A DNA stretch of 64,000 bases, taken from the NCBI RefSeq assembly GCF_016919175.1, contig NZ_JAFFPU010000012.1:1-64000 (forward strand), in the 5' to 3' direction. The stretch is from Leptospira ainlahdjerensis (lineage in GTDB: Bacteria; Spirochaetota; Leptospiria; Leptospirales; Leptospiraceae). A program made the position numbers and the translations under genes. Shown one piece after another: positions 16,068 through 25,950 of this stretch. Every line of letters starts with the position of its first letter. The stretch's first letter is position 1. The notes below the pieces were generated by a model that was given only the letters and a program-made list of their open reading frames with translations, had not been told where the DNA came from and ran no database searches.

Positions 16068-16398
16068 AAATCAATTCTGAATTCAAAATCACTTGCAGTT
16101 TTTATAATATTTCTCCCCGAATGTCGGAAAGGAGATGCGTGATTGCCATACAATATCCCGACTTGGGCCGAGTTTTAACAACGTAGACCAAAAACGGGGA
16201 GTCTCCGTCTTTGCAGAGAACGTTCCGCGTAAACGATTCCGCTTTGTAGGATTCGTGTCGAGATCAAGGGAGACGGAATTCATTGTTTTATAATTGTATG
16301 GATTTTTGATCGTTATTTGCAAACGAATTGGTTGCGCTCCGAGAAAGTTCTTCATTTTTGGAAATCAAACCCTTGGATCCGTGTAAGGAACGATTTTT
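16068..16398. other. About 330 bp intergenic, nothing recognised
   Basis: Short open frames only. No repeats, RNA genes or clear terminator found by eye. Confidence 0.4.
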
Positions 16399-17583
16399 AT
16401 GTTTAAAGATCAAAAACATCCTCTTTTTGTCTGTATTCTTTTGGGCTGTAGTACCGTTCTCGGTCTTTCGGGAATCGACTTGGTGCTTCCCAGTATTCCC
16501 AAACTTCCCGAATTTTTGGGAGGGGATCAAACTCTTTCGCAGTTTGTCATCGCGTCCTTCGTGGCCGGAACCGCTTTCGGAATGATTCTTTTCGGAAACG
16601 TCACTTCTCGCGCGAGCACTTCATCCATTCTTTTTTTATCTCTTTCCGCTTATTCGATCACGTCCTTTCTTTGTTCCTTTTCACCTAATATGAATACGTT
16701 GATTGTACTTCGATTTTTCCAGGGACTTTCCTCTTCGGCTGCTGCGGTTTTAGCTCCTGGGATTTTCAAAAGTCTTTTTGATGAAAAGGGGGCAGCAAAA
16801 GCCTTGGGGATTTTAGGAAGTGTGGAATCGTTGGTTCCAGCCTTGGCGCCCGTTTTAGGAGTTTGGTTTTTGACAATCGGCACTTGGAAATATTCATTTT
16901 TTGTAACGTCTTTTTTTGCCTTTGTATTCGCGATCGTATTCTTAACGATTCGTTTGAACGGTTCGATACAAACCTCTTCCGTTGTAAAATCGGGATCGTA
17001 TAAAAAACTTCTTCTTTCCCCCGTCTTTCAAAGATATTCTCTGAGCCAGGCTCTCAATCTGGGCGGTCTTCTCGTTTTTGTTTTCGGAGCACCCGTCATA
17101 ATCGTCAATACTATGAATTCTGATATTCAGAAGTTTGCCCAGATGCAGACGATCGGCGTCGTCTTTTTTATCATCGGCGCGGTTTTATCTTCTTCTTATC
17201 TCAATCGCAAAATCGACTCGGAACTTCTCGTTTCGATCGGAACCGGGCTTTGTCTTCTGTCCTCGCTTTTACTAATTTTGGTCTCGGTTCTAGGGGAGAA
17301 TCATCCGACTTCGATTCTTCTTATTTTTCCGCTCATGAATTTCGGACTGGGGCTTCGAGGCCCGAACGGTTTTTTAAAGGGAATCATCGCCGCTAACGGG
17401 GACGACAATCGCGGCTCATCTCTGATTCTTCTTTCTATCATCTCTGTTTCAGCCGGAGGCACGGCGATCATCGCTCCTTATCTGAATCATGGTCTTTTTG
17501 CTTTGAGCTTGTTTGTCGCGATTCTCCATACGATCGCGTGTTTCCTTCTGATCTTTCTTCCTCCATTGGCTTCCAAGTCCTAA
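16399..17583 (+). CDS. MFS exporter, Bcr/CflA type
   Basis: The 394-aa protein has about 12 membrane segments and the DHA1 motifs: GIDLVLPSIPKLPEFLGGDQ after TM1 (the D-x-x-L-P-x-[IL] motif of drug exporters) and a cytoplasmic loop 2-3 where GNVTSRASTSS stands in a weakened GxxxDxxGR position. RFFQGLSSSAAAVLAPG is the TM4/5 motif. It probably exports small molecules or drugs across the inner membrane. The substrate is not predictable. Confidence 0.88.
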   Translation: MFKDQKHPLFVCILLGCSTVLGLSGIDLVLPSIPKLPEFLGGDQTLSQFVIASFVAGTAFGMILFGNVTSRASTSSILFLSLSAYSITSFLCSFSPNMNTLIVLRFFQGLSSSAAAVLAPGIFKSLFDEKGAAKALGILGSVESLVPALAPVLGVWFLTIGTWKYSFFVTSFFAFVFAIVFLTIRLNGSIQTSSVVKSGSYKKLLLSPVFQRYSLSQALNLGGLLVFVFGAPVIIVNTMNSDIQKFAQMQTIGVVFFIIGAVLSSSYLNRKIDSELLVSIGTGLCLLSSLLLILVSVLGENHPTSILLIFPLMNFGLGLRGPNGFLKGIIAANGDDNRGSSLILLSIISVSAGGTAIIAPYLNHGLFALSLFVAILHTIACFLLIFLPPLASKS

Positions 17584-17683
17584 CAGAGAGGAGCTTCGAT
17601 CGATTCGGAAGACATCGCGCAAAAAGGATTGACGCACCCGGTTCGGAATCGAACTCTTTGGTAAGAGAAGTTTGATTCCGAAT

Positions 17684-19240
17684 ATGATCCATGAACTGCA
17701 ACTTCGTGTCGCTCCTTCTGTTGCGGGACAAGAAGAAGAACTTCGAGCCTTTGTTTCAAAAACTCTCAAAATCAATTCTCAAGAAATTCGTCATATAGAA
17801 ATCGTAAATCGTTCGATCGACGCGAGACAAAAAACGATCTATGTAAATCTCAAAGTATTGGTTTTCATTCACGAAAGCTTTGTAGAAAAACCGATTTTTC
17901 TTCCCGATTATCCGAACGTCGCAAACGCGGAGGAAGTAATCGTCATCGGAGCCGGCCCGGCCGGACTTTTTGCATCTCTTCAATTGATCCTCTCCGGAAA
18001 AAAACCGATTCTCCTGGAAAGGGGAAAGGACGTAAAAAACCGTCCGCTTGATCTCAAAGAAATCAACATTCATCACAACGTAAACGAGGATTCGAATTAT
18101 TGTTTTGGGGAAGGAGGAGCGGGAACCTATTCGGACGGAAAACTCTATACGAGATCCAAAAAGAGAGGCAATGTCCGCGAAATCTTAGAACTCCTCGTAG
18201 GTTTTGGCGCGAGCCGAGACATCTTGATCGAAGCCCATCCTCATATCGGCACCAATAAACTTCCGAAAATCGTCCGAAATATACGGGAAAAAATCATAGA
18301 AAGAGGCGGGGAAGTTCATTTTAACCAAAGAGTTACCGACTTTTTGTTGAATGGAAATCGAATCGTAGGAGTGGAAACCAAAAACGGAGATAAGATACAT
18401 GCAAAAAATGTAATTCTTGCGACCGGACATTCCGCGAGGGACATTTTCGAGTTGTTAAACCGAAAACAGATCGAAATCGAACTTAAACTTCTCGCCGTCG
18501 GAGTAAGGGTGGAACACAAACAATCCCTAATCGACTCGATTCAATACAGATGTGAAACCCGCGGACCTTATCTTCCGCCTTCTCCTTACAGCATCGTAAA
18601 ACAGATCGAAGGAAGAGGGGTTTATTCTTTTTGTATGTGTCCCGGAGGAGTTGTAGCGGCGTGTGCGACCAAACCGGAAGAGATCGTCACCAACGGATGG
18701 TCTTCTTCCAAAAGAGCTAGGCCTTCCGCAAATTCCGGAATCGTAGTCGAATTAAAACACGAGGACTTTAAACCCTTCTCCAAATACGGAGCGTTAGCCG
18801 CGATGGAATTTCAAAAGTCGATCGAACACAACGCTTGGGTCGCGGGTGGAAAAAGACAAACGGCGCCGGCTCAAAGGCTCGTCGATTTTGTTGAAGACAA
18901 ATACTCCACGGATCTTCCGAAAACTTCCTACACTCCAGGAATTACTTCCGTAGAATTAAAAAACGTACTTCCCGATTTTATCGTTCGATCCTTACGACTC
19001 GCATTCAAAGAATTTGATAGATCCATGCGCGGTTATCTCACGAACGATGCCGTAATACATGCCCCTGAAACCCGCACATCCTCTCCCGTGAGCATTCCGA
19101 GAGATCCGGAAACTTTACAACACGTTAGAATCCGGGGTTTGTATCCTTGCGGAGAAGGCGCGGGTTATGCGGGGGGAATCGTTTCGGCGGCGATGGACGG
19201 AATTCGCTGTGCTCTTGCCTGCGCTCAAACCGAATTCTAA
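17684..19240 (+). CDS. FAD-dependent dehydrogenase (COG2509-like)
   Basis: A protein of about 518 aa. After an N-terminal alpha/beta domain (about 1-80) comes a Rossmann dinucleotide motif, EEVIVIGAGPAGLFASLQL. Then come GEGGAGTYSDGKLYTR, IEAHPHIGTNKLPKIVRNIR, VILATGHSARD, YSFCMCPGGVVAA and a C-terminal LYPCGEGAGYAGGIVSAAMDG. This order is that of the large uncharacterised FAD-dependent dehydrogenases. The ATG at 17684 (MIHELQLRV) is preferred over an in-frame TTG 12 bp upstream. The substrate is unknown. Confidence 0.9.
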   Translation: MIHELQLRVAPSVAGQEEELRAFVSKTLKINSQEIRHIEIVNRSIDARQKTIYVNLKVLVFIHESFVEKPIFLPDYPNVANAEEVIVIGAGPAGLFASLQLILSGKKPILLERGKDVKNRPLDLKEINIHHNVNEDSNYCFGEGGAGTYSDGKLYTRSKKRGNVREILELLVGFGASRDILIEAHPHIGTNKLPKIVRNIREKIIERGGEVHFNQRVTDFLLNGNRIVGVETKNGDKIHAKNVILATGHSARDIFELLNRKQIEIELKLLAVGVRVEHKQSLIDSIQYRCETRGPYLPPSPYSIVKQIEGRGVYSFCMCPGGVVAACATKPEEIVTNGWSSSKRARPSANSGIVVELKHEDFKPFSKYGALAAMEFQKSIEHNAWVAGGKRQTAPAQRLVDFVEDKYSTDLPKTSYTPGITSVELKNVLPDFIVRSLRLAFKEFDRSMRGYLTNDAVIHAPETRTSSPVSIPRDPETLQHVRIRGLYPCGEGAGYAGGIVSAAMDGIRCALACAQTEF

Positions 19241-19358
19241 AACTCATCTATTTATAAGAATCGGCCTTTCGGTCGGTTCGTTCTCTTTTGATGTGTCTCA
19301 GGAACGGTCGGAGTAAAAAGTTAGAATTTTGTTTCTTCCGGCGATGTAAGATCCATTT

Positions 19359-19844
19359 ATGGAGAATCAGATCCTTCGGAGATTCCATAGAATGAAATTT
19401 AATACGGCGTTTTATCCGTTCCTATTTGCTTCGATCGCCGCGATCGGAAATGCGTTCTTTGCTTACGGTCAAAAAAAATCCACGGCGATCAACGCTCCGT
19501 TCCTGTTTTTAGTTCCAACTCTTTTGATTTGTATCTTTCTTTTGATCTTTTCGCTTTTCTTTTACAAACCCGAAACTCTCAAAGAATATCTTTTTCAGAA
19601 TTGGACTTACTTTATCATCAGCGGCGTAGGATTGTATTTTACTTTTTTGGGATTTTATCTTCTCTACAGTCGTTTTGGAGCTTCGTATTACATTTTATAT
19701 GCGGTATTTTCGATTCTTACCACTTCCATTTTCGTAGGGGTGATCGTATTTTCAGAAAAGATCAATCTTTTTCATTATCTTTCGATCCTCTCCGCATTAG
19801 TCTCCATTTTCTTTTTCAACTACGGTCAGAACGCAACGAAGTAA
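19359..19844 (+). CDS. Small membrane protein, EmrE/DMT-like
   Basis: A 161-aa inner-membrane protein with about five hydrophobic segments: FYPFLFASIAAIGNAFFA, FLFLVPTLLICIFLLIFSL, TYFIISGVGLYFTFLGFYLL, YYILYAVFSILTTSIFVGVIV, and FHYLSILSALVSIFFF. Size and the YILYAVFSILTTSIFVG stretch resemble a half-size DMT/EamA unit. Transport function is inferred only. Its stop lies 31 bp before the next gene. Confidence 0.65.
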   Translation: MENQILRRFHRMKFNTAFYPFLFASIAAIGNAFFAYGQKKSTAINAPFLFLVPTLLICIFLLIFSLFFYKPETLKEYLFQNWTYFIISGVGLYFTFLGFYLLYSRFGASYYILYAVFSILTTSIFVGVIVFSEKINLFHYLSILSALVSIFFFNYGQNATK

Positions 19845-19875
19845 TATCAAAAGTATCTTTTAGAACGGGAAACGG

Positions 19876-20445
19876 ATGACCGAGCCGGACGGAATTCTTT
19901 TGGATCGACTTCGAAAGTTAAACGCGGAGAAGTTCGAACACATACACGGGGATTTACTAACCCATCTTATAGGTACGTTTCGAATTTTGGCGGATTGGGG
20001 CTCCCCGCCGGTTTTGTATAACGCCGGTCTCTATCACGCGGTTTACGGAACTTTCGCTTATCAAAATCCTCTGATTGGTACGGAAGCAAGAAAGGAAATC
20101 GCTGAAATTTTAGGGGAAGAATCGGAAACGTTAGTCTTTCTTTACGGCTCTTCTGACAGAGATTATTTTTATTCCCAGTTCGGAAAAAACGAAACCGTAA
20201 AACATAAGAATTGGGCGACGAGGGAGATCCAAATTCTCACCAGAAAAGAAACCGAAGATCTCTGCGAATTGACCGCCGCCAACGAATTGGAGCTCGCTTT
20301 GGCAAACGATTCCTTCTTAAAAAAATACGGCGAAGAACTGAAGAATTTGTTTGAAAGAATGCATCCTTACCTTTCGAACGTAGCTTTTTCAGAATGTAAA
20401 AATGTGTTTCGATCGAATACATTCCGAAACACCGGTCTATTATAA
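19876..20445 (+). CDS. DUF6817 (HD-like) protein
   Basis: The 189-aa protein resembles DUF6817 with an HD-type metal site: HIHGDLLTHLIGTFRILADWGSPPVLYNAGLYHAVYGT (about 22-60) carries H, H and the H-x-x-Y-G-T pattern, followed by LIGTEARKEIAEILGEESETLVFLY. Such domains often hydrolyse phosphoester bonds, but the activity is unproven. The stop overlaps the end of the convergent 79-aa gene by a few bases. Confidence 0.75.
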   Translation: MTEPDGILLDRLRKLNAEKFEHIHGDLLTHLIGTFRILADWGSPPVLYNAGLYHAVYGTFAYQNPLIGTEARKEIAEILGEESETLVFLYGSSDRDYFYSQFGKNETVKHKNWATREIQILTRKETEDLCELTAANELELALANDSFLKKYGEELKNLFERMHPYLSNVAFSECKNVFRSNTFRNTGLL

Positions 20446-20679
20446 ATTCATAAACTGTTTGTTGAGTGTTTCCAAATCCCGGATGAGATCTACAGGCTTT
20501 GGTTGAATCATTTTCGCCAATTTCATCCCGTCGTCGATTAGATCCAAAATCAACTTTTTCTCCGCGATCGCACGCGCGTTCGGCATGGACTTTCTTTCGT
20601 TTTTATAGATAGAAGCCTTTTCATCTATGATGGAAACGATCTTGTTCAACGCGTGAATCTTTGCTTGTTCTTCTCCCAT
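20440..20679 (-). CDS. Small hypothetical protein
   Basis: A 79-aa, mostly helical, charged protein of unknown function. It has KIHALNKIVSIIDEKASIYKNERKSM near the start and LILDLIDDGMKLAKMIQPKPVDLIRDLETL near the end. AGGAGGA precedes the ATG at good spacing on the minus strand (20690-20696), supporting it as real. Confidence 0.6.
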   Translation of the reverse strand: MGEEQAKIHALNKIVSIIDEKASIYKNERKSMPNARAIAEKKLILDLIDDGMKLAKMIQPKPVDLIRDLETLNKQFMNL

Positions 20680-20734
20680 GAAAATTCCTCCTCTTTTTGG
20701 AGAGACGTTAGAGAAAGGGAAGGAATAGGAAAGC

Positions 20735-21148
20735 TTATTTTTGCATCCTTTTTTGTAAGATCTCCGTCAACTTTTGTCTTTCCATCCAAAGAAGTGAGAA
20801 ACAAGCCGCCGCGCTTGCCAGCGCAAGGATGAATAAAAATCCTCCGTCGCTTTCCTGTTCGATTCCGATCGCAAAAAGGTGAGAAAGAATCGCACCGGAC
20901 ATGAGTCCCGCTCCGAGCAAGGCCCCAGACCAACCAAAACCTGGAATCAAAAGAAGAACGGAGGCGATCAATTCGAGAACTCCGGTTCCAATTCGTCCCC
21001 AGGGTTCCGCACCTAACTTTGAAAAGATGGCCACCGATTCCGGTGCGCCCGAAAATTTAAAAAACAAAGTCTGAAGAAAGATCAACGCGACGAAAATCCG
21101 CAAACCGAAGAGAATTAATTTTTTTTTGGGAAGATGGAATGGTGACAA
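20735..21148 (-). CDS. DoxX-family membrane protein
   Basis: A 137-aa protein with four membrane helices: LILFGLRIFVALIFLQTLFFKF, IGTGVLELIASVLLLIPGFG, ALLGAGLMSGAILSHLFAIG, and GGFLFILALASAAACFSLLW. The SHLFAIG position and the GxLEL helix are DoxX/DoxD-like. Function is uncertain. It probably shares a transcript with the small downstream gene at 20440-20679. Confidence 0.8.
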   Translation of the reverse strand: MSPFHLPKKKLILFGLRIFVALIFLQTLFFKFSGAPESVAIFSKLGAEPWGRIGTGVLELIASVLLLIPGFGWSGALLGAGLMSGAILSHLFAIGIEQESDGGFLFILALASAAACFSLLWMERQKLTEILQKRMQK

Positions 21149-21236
21149 GAAAACGCTCCTAAGATTCTGTTTGAGTGATTCGGTTTTGCTCTAAAAAAGT
21201 TACACGATTCTCGTTGATTTTATAAGAATCAGGAAA

Positions 21237-21264
21237 CAAAAAGCCCGCTTTGAATAAGCGGGCT
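21237..21264 (-). terminator. Rho-independent terminator of the acyl-CoA synthetase gene
   Basis: The perfect 9-bp stem AGCCCGCTT (21242-21250) and AAGCGGGCT (21256-21264) has a 5-nt loop. On the minus strand it is followed by TTTTTGTTT. It lies about 70 bp downstream of the synthetase stop at 21332. Confidence 0.85.
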
Positions 21265-21331
21265 ATCATAGTCGAAACACTCGGCTCTTTTTTTAAAAAG
21301 CAGACGTCGGTCAAAAAAGAAAAATTCGATT

Positions 21332-23269
21332 CTATTTGTACATCTCTTCGATTTCTTTTTTGTATTTGTCAGCCACGACGTTTCGTTTGATTTTCATCGT
21401 TTGGGTGAGTTCGTCTCCGGGTTCAAACTTCTTGTCAAGGATTCGGAAACTCGATACTTTTTCGAAATTCTTAAATCCGTTTTCGTTGGATATCAAGGAT
21501 TTAATCTCGCTTTTGAATAGACTCAAAACGTCTTGATCCACGTTTAAATTCTTCACTTCGCTTAACATTTTAGAGCGAAGTTCCTTCAGATATTTTTCCA
21601 AGGCTTCCTCGTTCGGAACGATCAACGCGCCGAGAGTTTTTTGATCGTGTCCTACCACCATTGCCTGGTGGATAAACTGACTGCGGACCAAGGCGAATTC
21701 GATCGGTTCGGGTTCTAAATTCTCCCCTCCCAAAAGTACGATCGTATCCTTTGCTCTCCCTGAATATTTTAATTCTCCGGAGGTGGTCCAAGCCAGAAGA
21801 TCTCCCGAGTTCAACCACCCGTCCGAACTGAGAATATCCTTCGTTTTTTCGGGTTCCTTATAATATCCCTTCATTACGTGATCGCCTTTATGCCAAGCGA
21901 TCCCTTTGATTCCTGGCTCCGTAATCTCTTTTCCCTTTTCGTCCATAAGTTTGATTTGGACTCCGGGAATACAACGGCCCAAGGTTCCCACCGAAATTTC
22001 GCCTAAAATTCTTCTCGTGGAAATTCCGGATAACTCCGTCATCCCGTATCCTTCGAGAATCGGAATTCCGATCGCGTTAAAAAACAAATCGATGTATTGG
22101 GGCAGAGCCCCGGCTCCGGAAAGTGCGAATCTCAATTCTCCTCCCAATCCGTTTTTGATTTTGTTAAACGCGAGTTGCGCGATCTGGTTCGGCAACCAGA
22201 GAAGTAAAACCATCCAAAAGGAAATAAATTTTTGCCAGATAGATGCAAACGTGGATTGTTCGGCGAGATGAAATTCCAAACCTTGCAGTCTGGAAACGTG
22301 CTTGTAGTAAGTGATCGCGATCTCTTTGAACAATCCGAATAACGCCTGTTGTGCGGGAGACGAAGATCGAACCTTATCGTGGATCTTATTGTAAAGACTT
22401 TCCCAAACCCTCGGAACCGAAAGAAGAAGGGTAGGTTTGATTTCGGCGAGATCTTGGCTGAGAGTTGATATCGAAGTAAAAGCCTCGGCTCCTCCGGCTC
22501 GGATACAAACGGTTTCGACAAGTCTTTCGGCGATATGCCAAGGCGGAAGATAAGCCATACTTCTATCGGTCGGATAAATTTTGAGATCAGTTCCTTCCAA
22601 CGCGCTGTCTACGTTAAAAACTATATTCTTATGAGTGAGCATAACACCTTTCGGTTTGCCCGTGGTTCCGGAAGTGTAGACGATCGTCGCAAGATCCTCT
22701 TCTCTGATCGCGGAGCCTCTTTTATGAAACTCGTCTTTTCCTTTCGATTGAATCCATTCTTTTCCTTTTTGAATCAGGTCGCTTAACAAAATGACTTCGA
22801 ACGGATTTGTGTCGGCGATCCCGCCCTTTCGATCGAAAAGAATTATTTTTTTCAAATGAGGAAACGCTTCTTTCTGATTGAGAATTTTTTTCAGAGCGAT
22901 TTCGTTTTCTAAAAATGCAATCGAACATTCCGCGTGATTGAGAATATAACGCAGATCTTCCTCGGTGGAATCCGTTCCACGAGGTACGTCCACACAACCG
23001 ATGTTCGTAATTCCCATACTACACCAAATCCAACGAGCCCCGGAATCCGCGATCAGCCCGACCGGAGTTCCAGGTTCCAGTCCCAAAGAGATCAAACCGG
23101 AACCGATTTGTTGGACGTTCTCGTAGAGATTCTTAAAACTCAGGGGTTGGTAGTTTTTACCATCTGGTTTGTAGTATTGCGCTGTGGAATCCGCGAACTT
23201 CTCCGCGGAGGCTTTCATCACATTGTATAAGGTTTTGGATTGTATGGGGGGAATTTGACTGGTTTTCAT
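21332..23269 (-). CDS. Long-chain acyl-CoA synthetase (AMP-forming)
   Basis: The 645-aa enzyme of the ANL superfamily has A3 motif TIVYTSGTTGKPKGVMLTHKN (about 200-220), A5 LEGYGMTELSG (about 410-420), a SGDLLAW stretch (A7) and GRAKDTIVLLGGENLEPEPIE (A8). It activates fatty acids by adenylation and thioesterification to CoA. The insertion of about 40 residues with LLLWLPNQIAQLAFNKI is typical of the FadD15-like class that may sit on the membrane. It is a single-gene transcript with its own terminator. Leptospira use long-chain fatty acids as carbon source. Confidence 0.93.
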   Translation of the reverse strand: MKTSQIPPIQSKTLYNVMKASAEKFADSTAQYYKPDGKNYQPLSFKNLYENVQQIGSGLISLGLEPGTPVGLIADSGARWIWCSMGITNIGCVDVPRGTDSTEEDLRYILNHAECSIAFLENEIALKKILNQKEAFPHLKKIILFDRKGGIADTNPFEVILLSDLIQKGKEWIQSKGKDEFHKRGSAIREEDLATIVYTSGTTGKPKGVMLTHKNIVFNVDSALEGTDLKIYPTDRSMAYLPPWHIAERLVETVCIRAGGAEAFTSISTLSQDLAEIKPTLLLSVPRVWESLYNKIHDKVRSSSPAQQALFGLFKEIAITYYKHVSRLQGLEFHLAEQSTFASIWQKFISFWMVLLLWLPNQIAQLAFNKIKNGLGGELRFALSGAGALPQYIDLFFNAIGIPILEGYGMTELSGISTRRILGEISVGTLGRCIPGVQIKLMDEKGKEITEPGIKGIAWHKGDHVMKGYYKEPEKTKDILSSDGWLNSGDLLAWTTSGELKYSGRAKDTIVLLGGENLEPEPIEFALVRSQFIHQAMVVGHDQKTLGALIVPNEEALEKYLKELRSKMLSEVKNLNVDQDVLSLFKSEIKSLISNENGFKNFEKVSSFRILDKKFEPGDELTQTMKIKRNVVADKYKKEIEEMYK

Positions 23270-23733
23270 AGCAGGGGAGAATTGTACGAAATCCTAGCTT
23301 TCAGTCGAGAAAAAATTTGATTCACAAACAAATTCTTAGCAATCTTGATTAAAACCGTCGAATTATAAATAACAATCGATATAAATCATTGAAAAAGGGG
23401 GTTCCTTGAGATCCTTCTGCGTTAGAGTTCCCACACAAAATAGTCTTATCCTTATATGAGGAATCGCAAAAGAAAGTCTTTCCAAAGAAAGGAGAAGTTT
23501 TGTAGGAATTCCTACACGGGGATTTCTTCTTGTAAAAAGTTTGATTTTCTGATAGAGAAAAGCCTCCGGAGATTTTCCGCCACCCACCCCTCCACCCGAA
23601 AATCGGGTGGGGCGCGCGACTTTTACGAAGGAGCCGTCGTAGTTCCGACAGGGTTTCTCTAAAAGCAAAACAAAAGAACATGGAAAAAGGTAGTAGCATT
23701 TTACCCCGAATTTTTAGGGCAAAGATTCAGAAA
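23270..23733. other. About 460 bp intergenic with dispersed repeat copy B
   Basis: No gene recognised. Open frames here are produced by the dispersed element. The left 200 bp should contain the synthetase promoter. Confidence 0.5.
23501..23663 (+). repeat. Dispersed 150-bp element, copy B
   Basis: It begins with a perfect 16-bp palindrome, TGTAGGAATTCCTACA (23501-23516), then an AT-rich part, the CCACCCACCCCTCCACCC tract (23580-23597), the hairpin CCACCCGAAAATCGGGTGG (23592-23610), GCGCGACTTTTACG, and GTCGTAGTTCCGACAGG (23635-23651). It matches copies A and C over its length. Confidence 0.82.
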
Positions 23734-25536
23734 TCAGTGTTGGATATGATTTCTACCGGAGCCTTTGGCTTCGTAGAGATTTTTATCCGCGATCGAGATC
23801 AAATCCTGTAAGGATTGAATCGAAGATTCTCCATTGCAAGAGATACCTATGGAAACCGTGATTTTTGAAAACTCACTTTTGAGATGAACGATATTGAGCG
23901 CTTCCACTTTTTCGAGAATATTTAGCGCAACTACGACGGCTCCTTCGATCGGAGTATCCGGAAGAATCACCGCGAATTCTTCTCCTCCATAACGAGTCAC
24001 CATATCGTTGGCACGTCTGAGACTCGCTCGAATTTCTCTCGCAACCGAAATCAAAGCGCGATCTCCTTCCACGTGTCCGTATGTATCGTTGTATTGTTTG
24101 AAAAAATCAACGTCGATCATAAGCAAAGAAAGGGGGGAATGATGTCTGGAAGAACGACCCCAGGCAAGTCGAATCTGTTCGTCAAAATATCTTCGATTGA
24201 AAATTCGAGTGAGCGGATCGAGATAGGAAAGTTCTTCCAACTTCCCCGCGTATTCCGCGATTTCGTCCTTTTCCCTTCGGATCGAACGAATCCTCTCGGA
24301 GAGCGCAAGCGAAAGGAAAAGAACACTGAGTATGATTCCCGTCTGCAAAAAGGGAATCGCCGTTCCTTCTTTTAAAAAGAATCCGAATTTACTCAATGCA
24401 AAAACAAGTCCTCCTGAAAGCGTAAAAAACCAAGCCGCCAAAAAGATAAGAGCCCTTTTATCTCCGCGTAACACTTTCAAAAATGAAATCGTAAAGATAA
24501 CGCTTATCTGAAGAAGAGGCAATAGGGAAGTAAAAGGAATCAGATAACGTCCAGGAAGAATCGGAATCAAAAATCCGAGAATCACCGCGGCGCCCAGGGA
24601 AAGTTTTAGCAAAAGATTGAGTATGGAAGGATTCTTTTTCGTTTCCAAAAACAGGGAAAGAAACAGAGCCATAAAGATCATCATAAAGACGATCGATTCC
24701 AAGTGAAGTTGATTGATGAACTTAGGATGATTTTGGAAGAACCATTCGAACGCATATCCCGGAAGAATGATCTGGTACAAGAGCAAGGAAAGTATAAGAA
24801 ATGAGTAATATAATAAATACTTCTCCCTCAATCCCAAATATAAGAAAAAATTAAAAAATGCCATCACCGCCAAGGCGCCGAAAAACGCGGCGTCTTTTGC
24901 AAGATCATAGTTGGCTTCCCGAATTCTCGCCGTATTTTCAAAAACCGTCATCGAAAGACTGATCGCACCTTCGGTCAAAACCCGGACAACGATCCTTGTT
25001 TTCCCTTTTTTCTCCAAAGGAACCGGAAACAAAAACAATCGATTCTCGATCGGTCTGGATAAAAACGGAAGCGTATCTCCCGTATTAAATTCTCCCCGTA
25101 CTCCATCCGCTCCGCGGTAATACAAATCGATTTGGTCCAAGTGAGGATAATGGAAGGCGAGAGTGAATTCCTTCGAAACGGTTTCGAGCGTTTCTATCTC
25201 AAAAACGAGCCAATAGGGAACCGGATCGTATCCGAATCCGAGAGTCGTGTTTTTTATTTCTTGAACCGGAATCTTTTGAAGTTCGGAAAAAAAACTCTCA
25301 GCTCTGTACGAGTAGTTCGGATCCCTTACGTAATAGACGGATTGAACCAGATCTTTTTTATTCGAAAAATCCGGTTTGAGGACGAGCGCGGGTTCGATTC
25401 CGAAAATCGATTCTGTGAATAATAAAAAACCGAACCAAAAAATTCTGAATTCAGTTTTTCTAAAGAAAACGAAATCAAATTTTAATTTTAGAATGGTGTT
25501 TGTCGAATCTGCTTTTTTTAGAATTCGCTTTTTCAT
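23734..25536 (-). CDS. Diguanylate cyclase with 7TMR-DISM sensor
   Basis: A 600-aa membrane protein. After a signal/TM segment, a periplasmic 7TMR-DISMED2-like domain (about 60-200, with YWLVFEIETL and HLDQIDLYY) precedes seven TM helices (about 210-400) and a short coiled coil. The GGDEF domain follows (about 440-600): DPLTRIFNRRYFDEQI, DVDFFKQYNDTYGHVEGD, and the active-site loop RYGGEEFAVILP. GGEEF is a functional variant, so it should make c-di-GMP. No inhibitory RxxD is obvious. Confidence 0.93.
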   Translation of the reverse strand: MKKRILKKADSTNTILKLKFDFVFFRKTEFRIFWFGFLLFTESIFGIEPALVLKPDFSNKKDLVQSVYYVRDPNYSYRAESFFSELQKIPVQEIKNTTLGFGYDPVPYWLVFEIETLETVSKEFTLAFHYPHLDQIDLYYRGADGVRGEFNTGDTLPFLSRPIENRLFLFPVPLEKKGKTRIVVRVLTEGAISLSMTVFENTARIREANYDLAKDAAFFGALAVMAFFNFFLYLGLREKYLLYYSFLILSLLLYQIILPGYAFEWFFQNHPKFINQLHLESIVFMMIFMALFLSLFLETKKNPSILNLLLKLSLGAAVILGFLIPILPGRYLIPFTSLLPLLQISVIFTISFLKVLRGDKRALIFLAAWFFTLSGGLVFALSKFGFFLKEGTAIPFLQTGIILSVLFLSLALSERIRSIRREKDEIAEYAGKLEELSYLDPLTRIFNRRYFDEQIRLAWGRSSRHHSPLSLLMIDVDFFKQYNDTYGHVEGDRALISVAREIRASLRRANDMVTRYGGEEFAVILPDTPIEGAVVVALNILEKVEALNIVHLKSEFSKITVSIGISCNGESSIQSLQDLISIADKNLYEAKGSGRNHIQH

Positions 25537-25950
25537 AAAAAGAATTAGAAGTGATAGACGATAGAATCTACGATTTCACTCGGAAAGTTCTTTTGGATTT
25601 ATAACAGAGTAACGCAAAAACCCGGAATTTACGCTCGTTTAAAATTCTTCTTTTCTTTCTTCTCCCTAAAATCGAAGTAAGGCGAAAAAAAGAATGTCAG
25701 TTGAATACTCTCCATCTAAAAATTTAGTCAATTTCTTTTTCTGAACGGCAAAGATTCCAGCTAAATCCTAGGTTTGCTTGAAGTCGGATAATCTTTTTGA
25801 AATCCAAGACCTTCTTTTTTACCAAGTAAAATACGCAAAATCCAATTTCTCAGGATCGAAAATTCGACGTTTGGAAAGATTATTTCGTGACTATAAGACG
25901 AGGTAAGTTTCAGATAGGAGAAGAACTACTTATAAAAGGATAACTCCGCA
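25537..25950. other. About 410 bp between divergent cyclase genes
   Basis: It should contain the promoters of the diguanylate cyclase (minus) and adenylate cyclase (plus) genes. No repeats or RNA genes are seen. An AGGAGAAGAA lies at 25916-25925 and AAAAGGA at 25936-25942, the latter 8 nt before the GTG start. Confidence 0.45.
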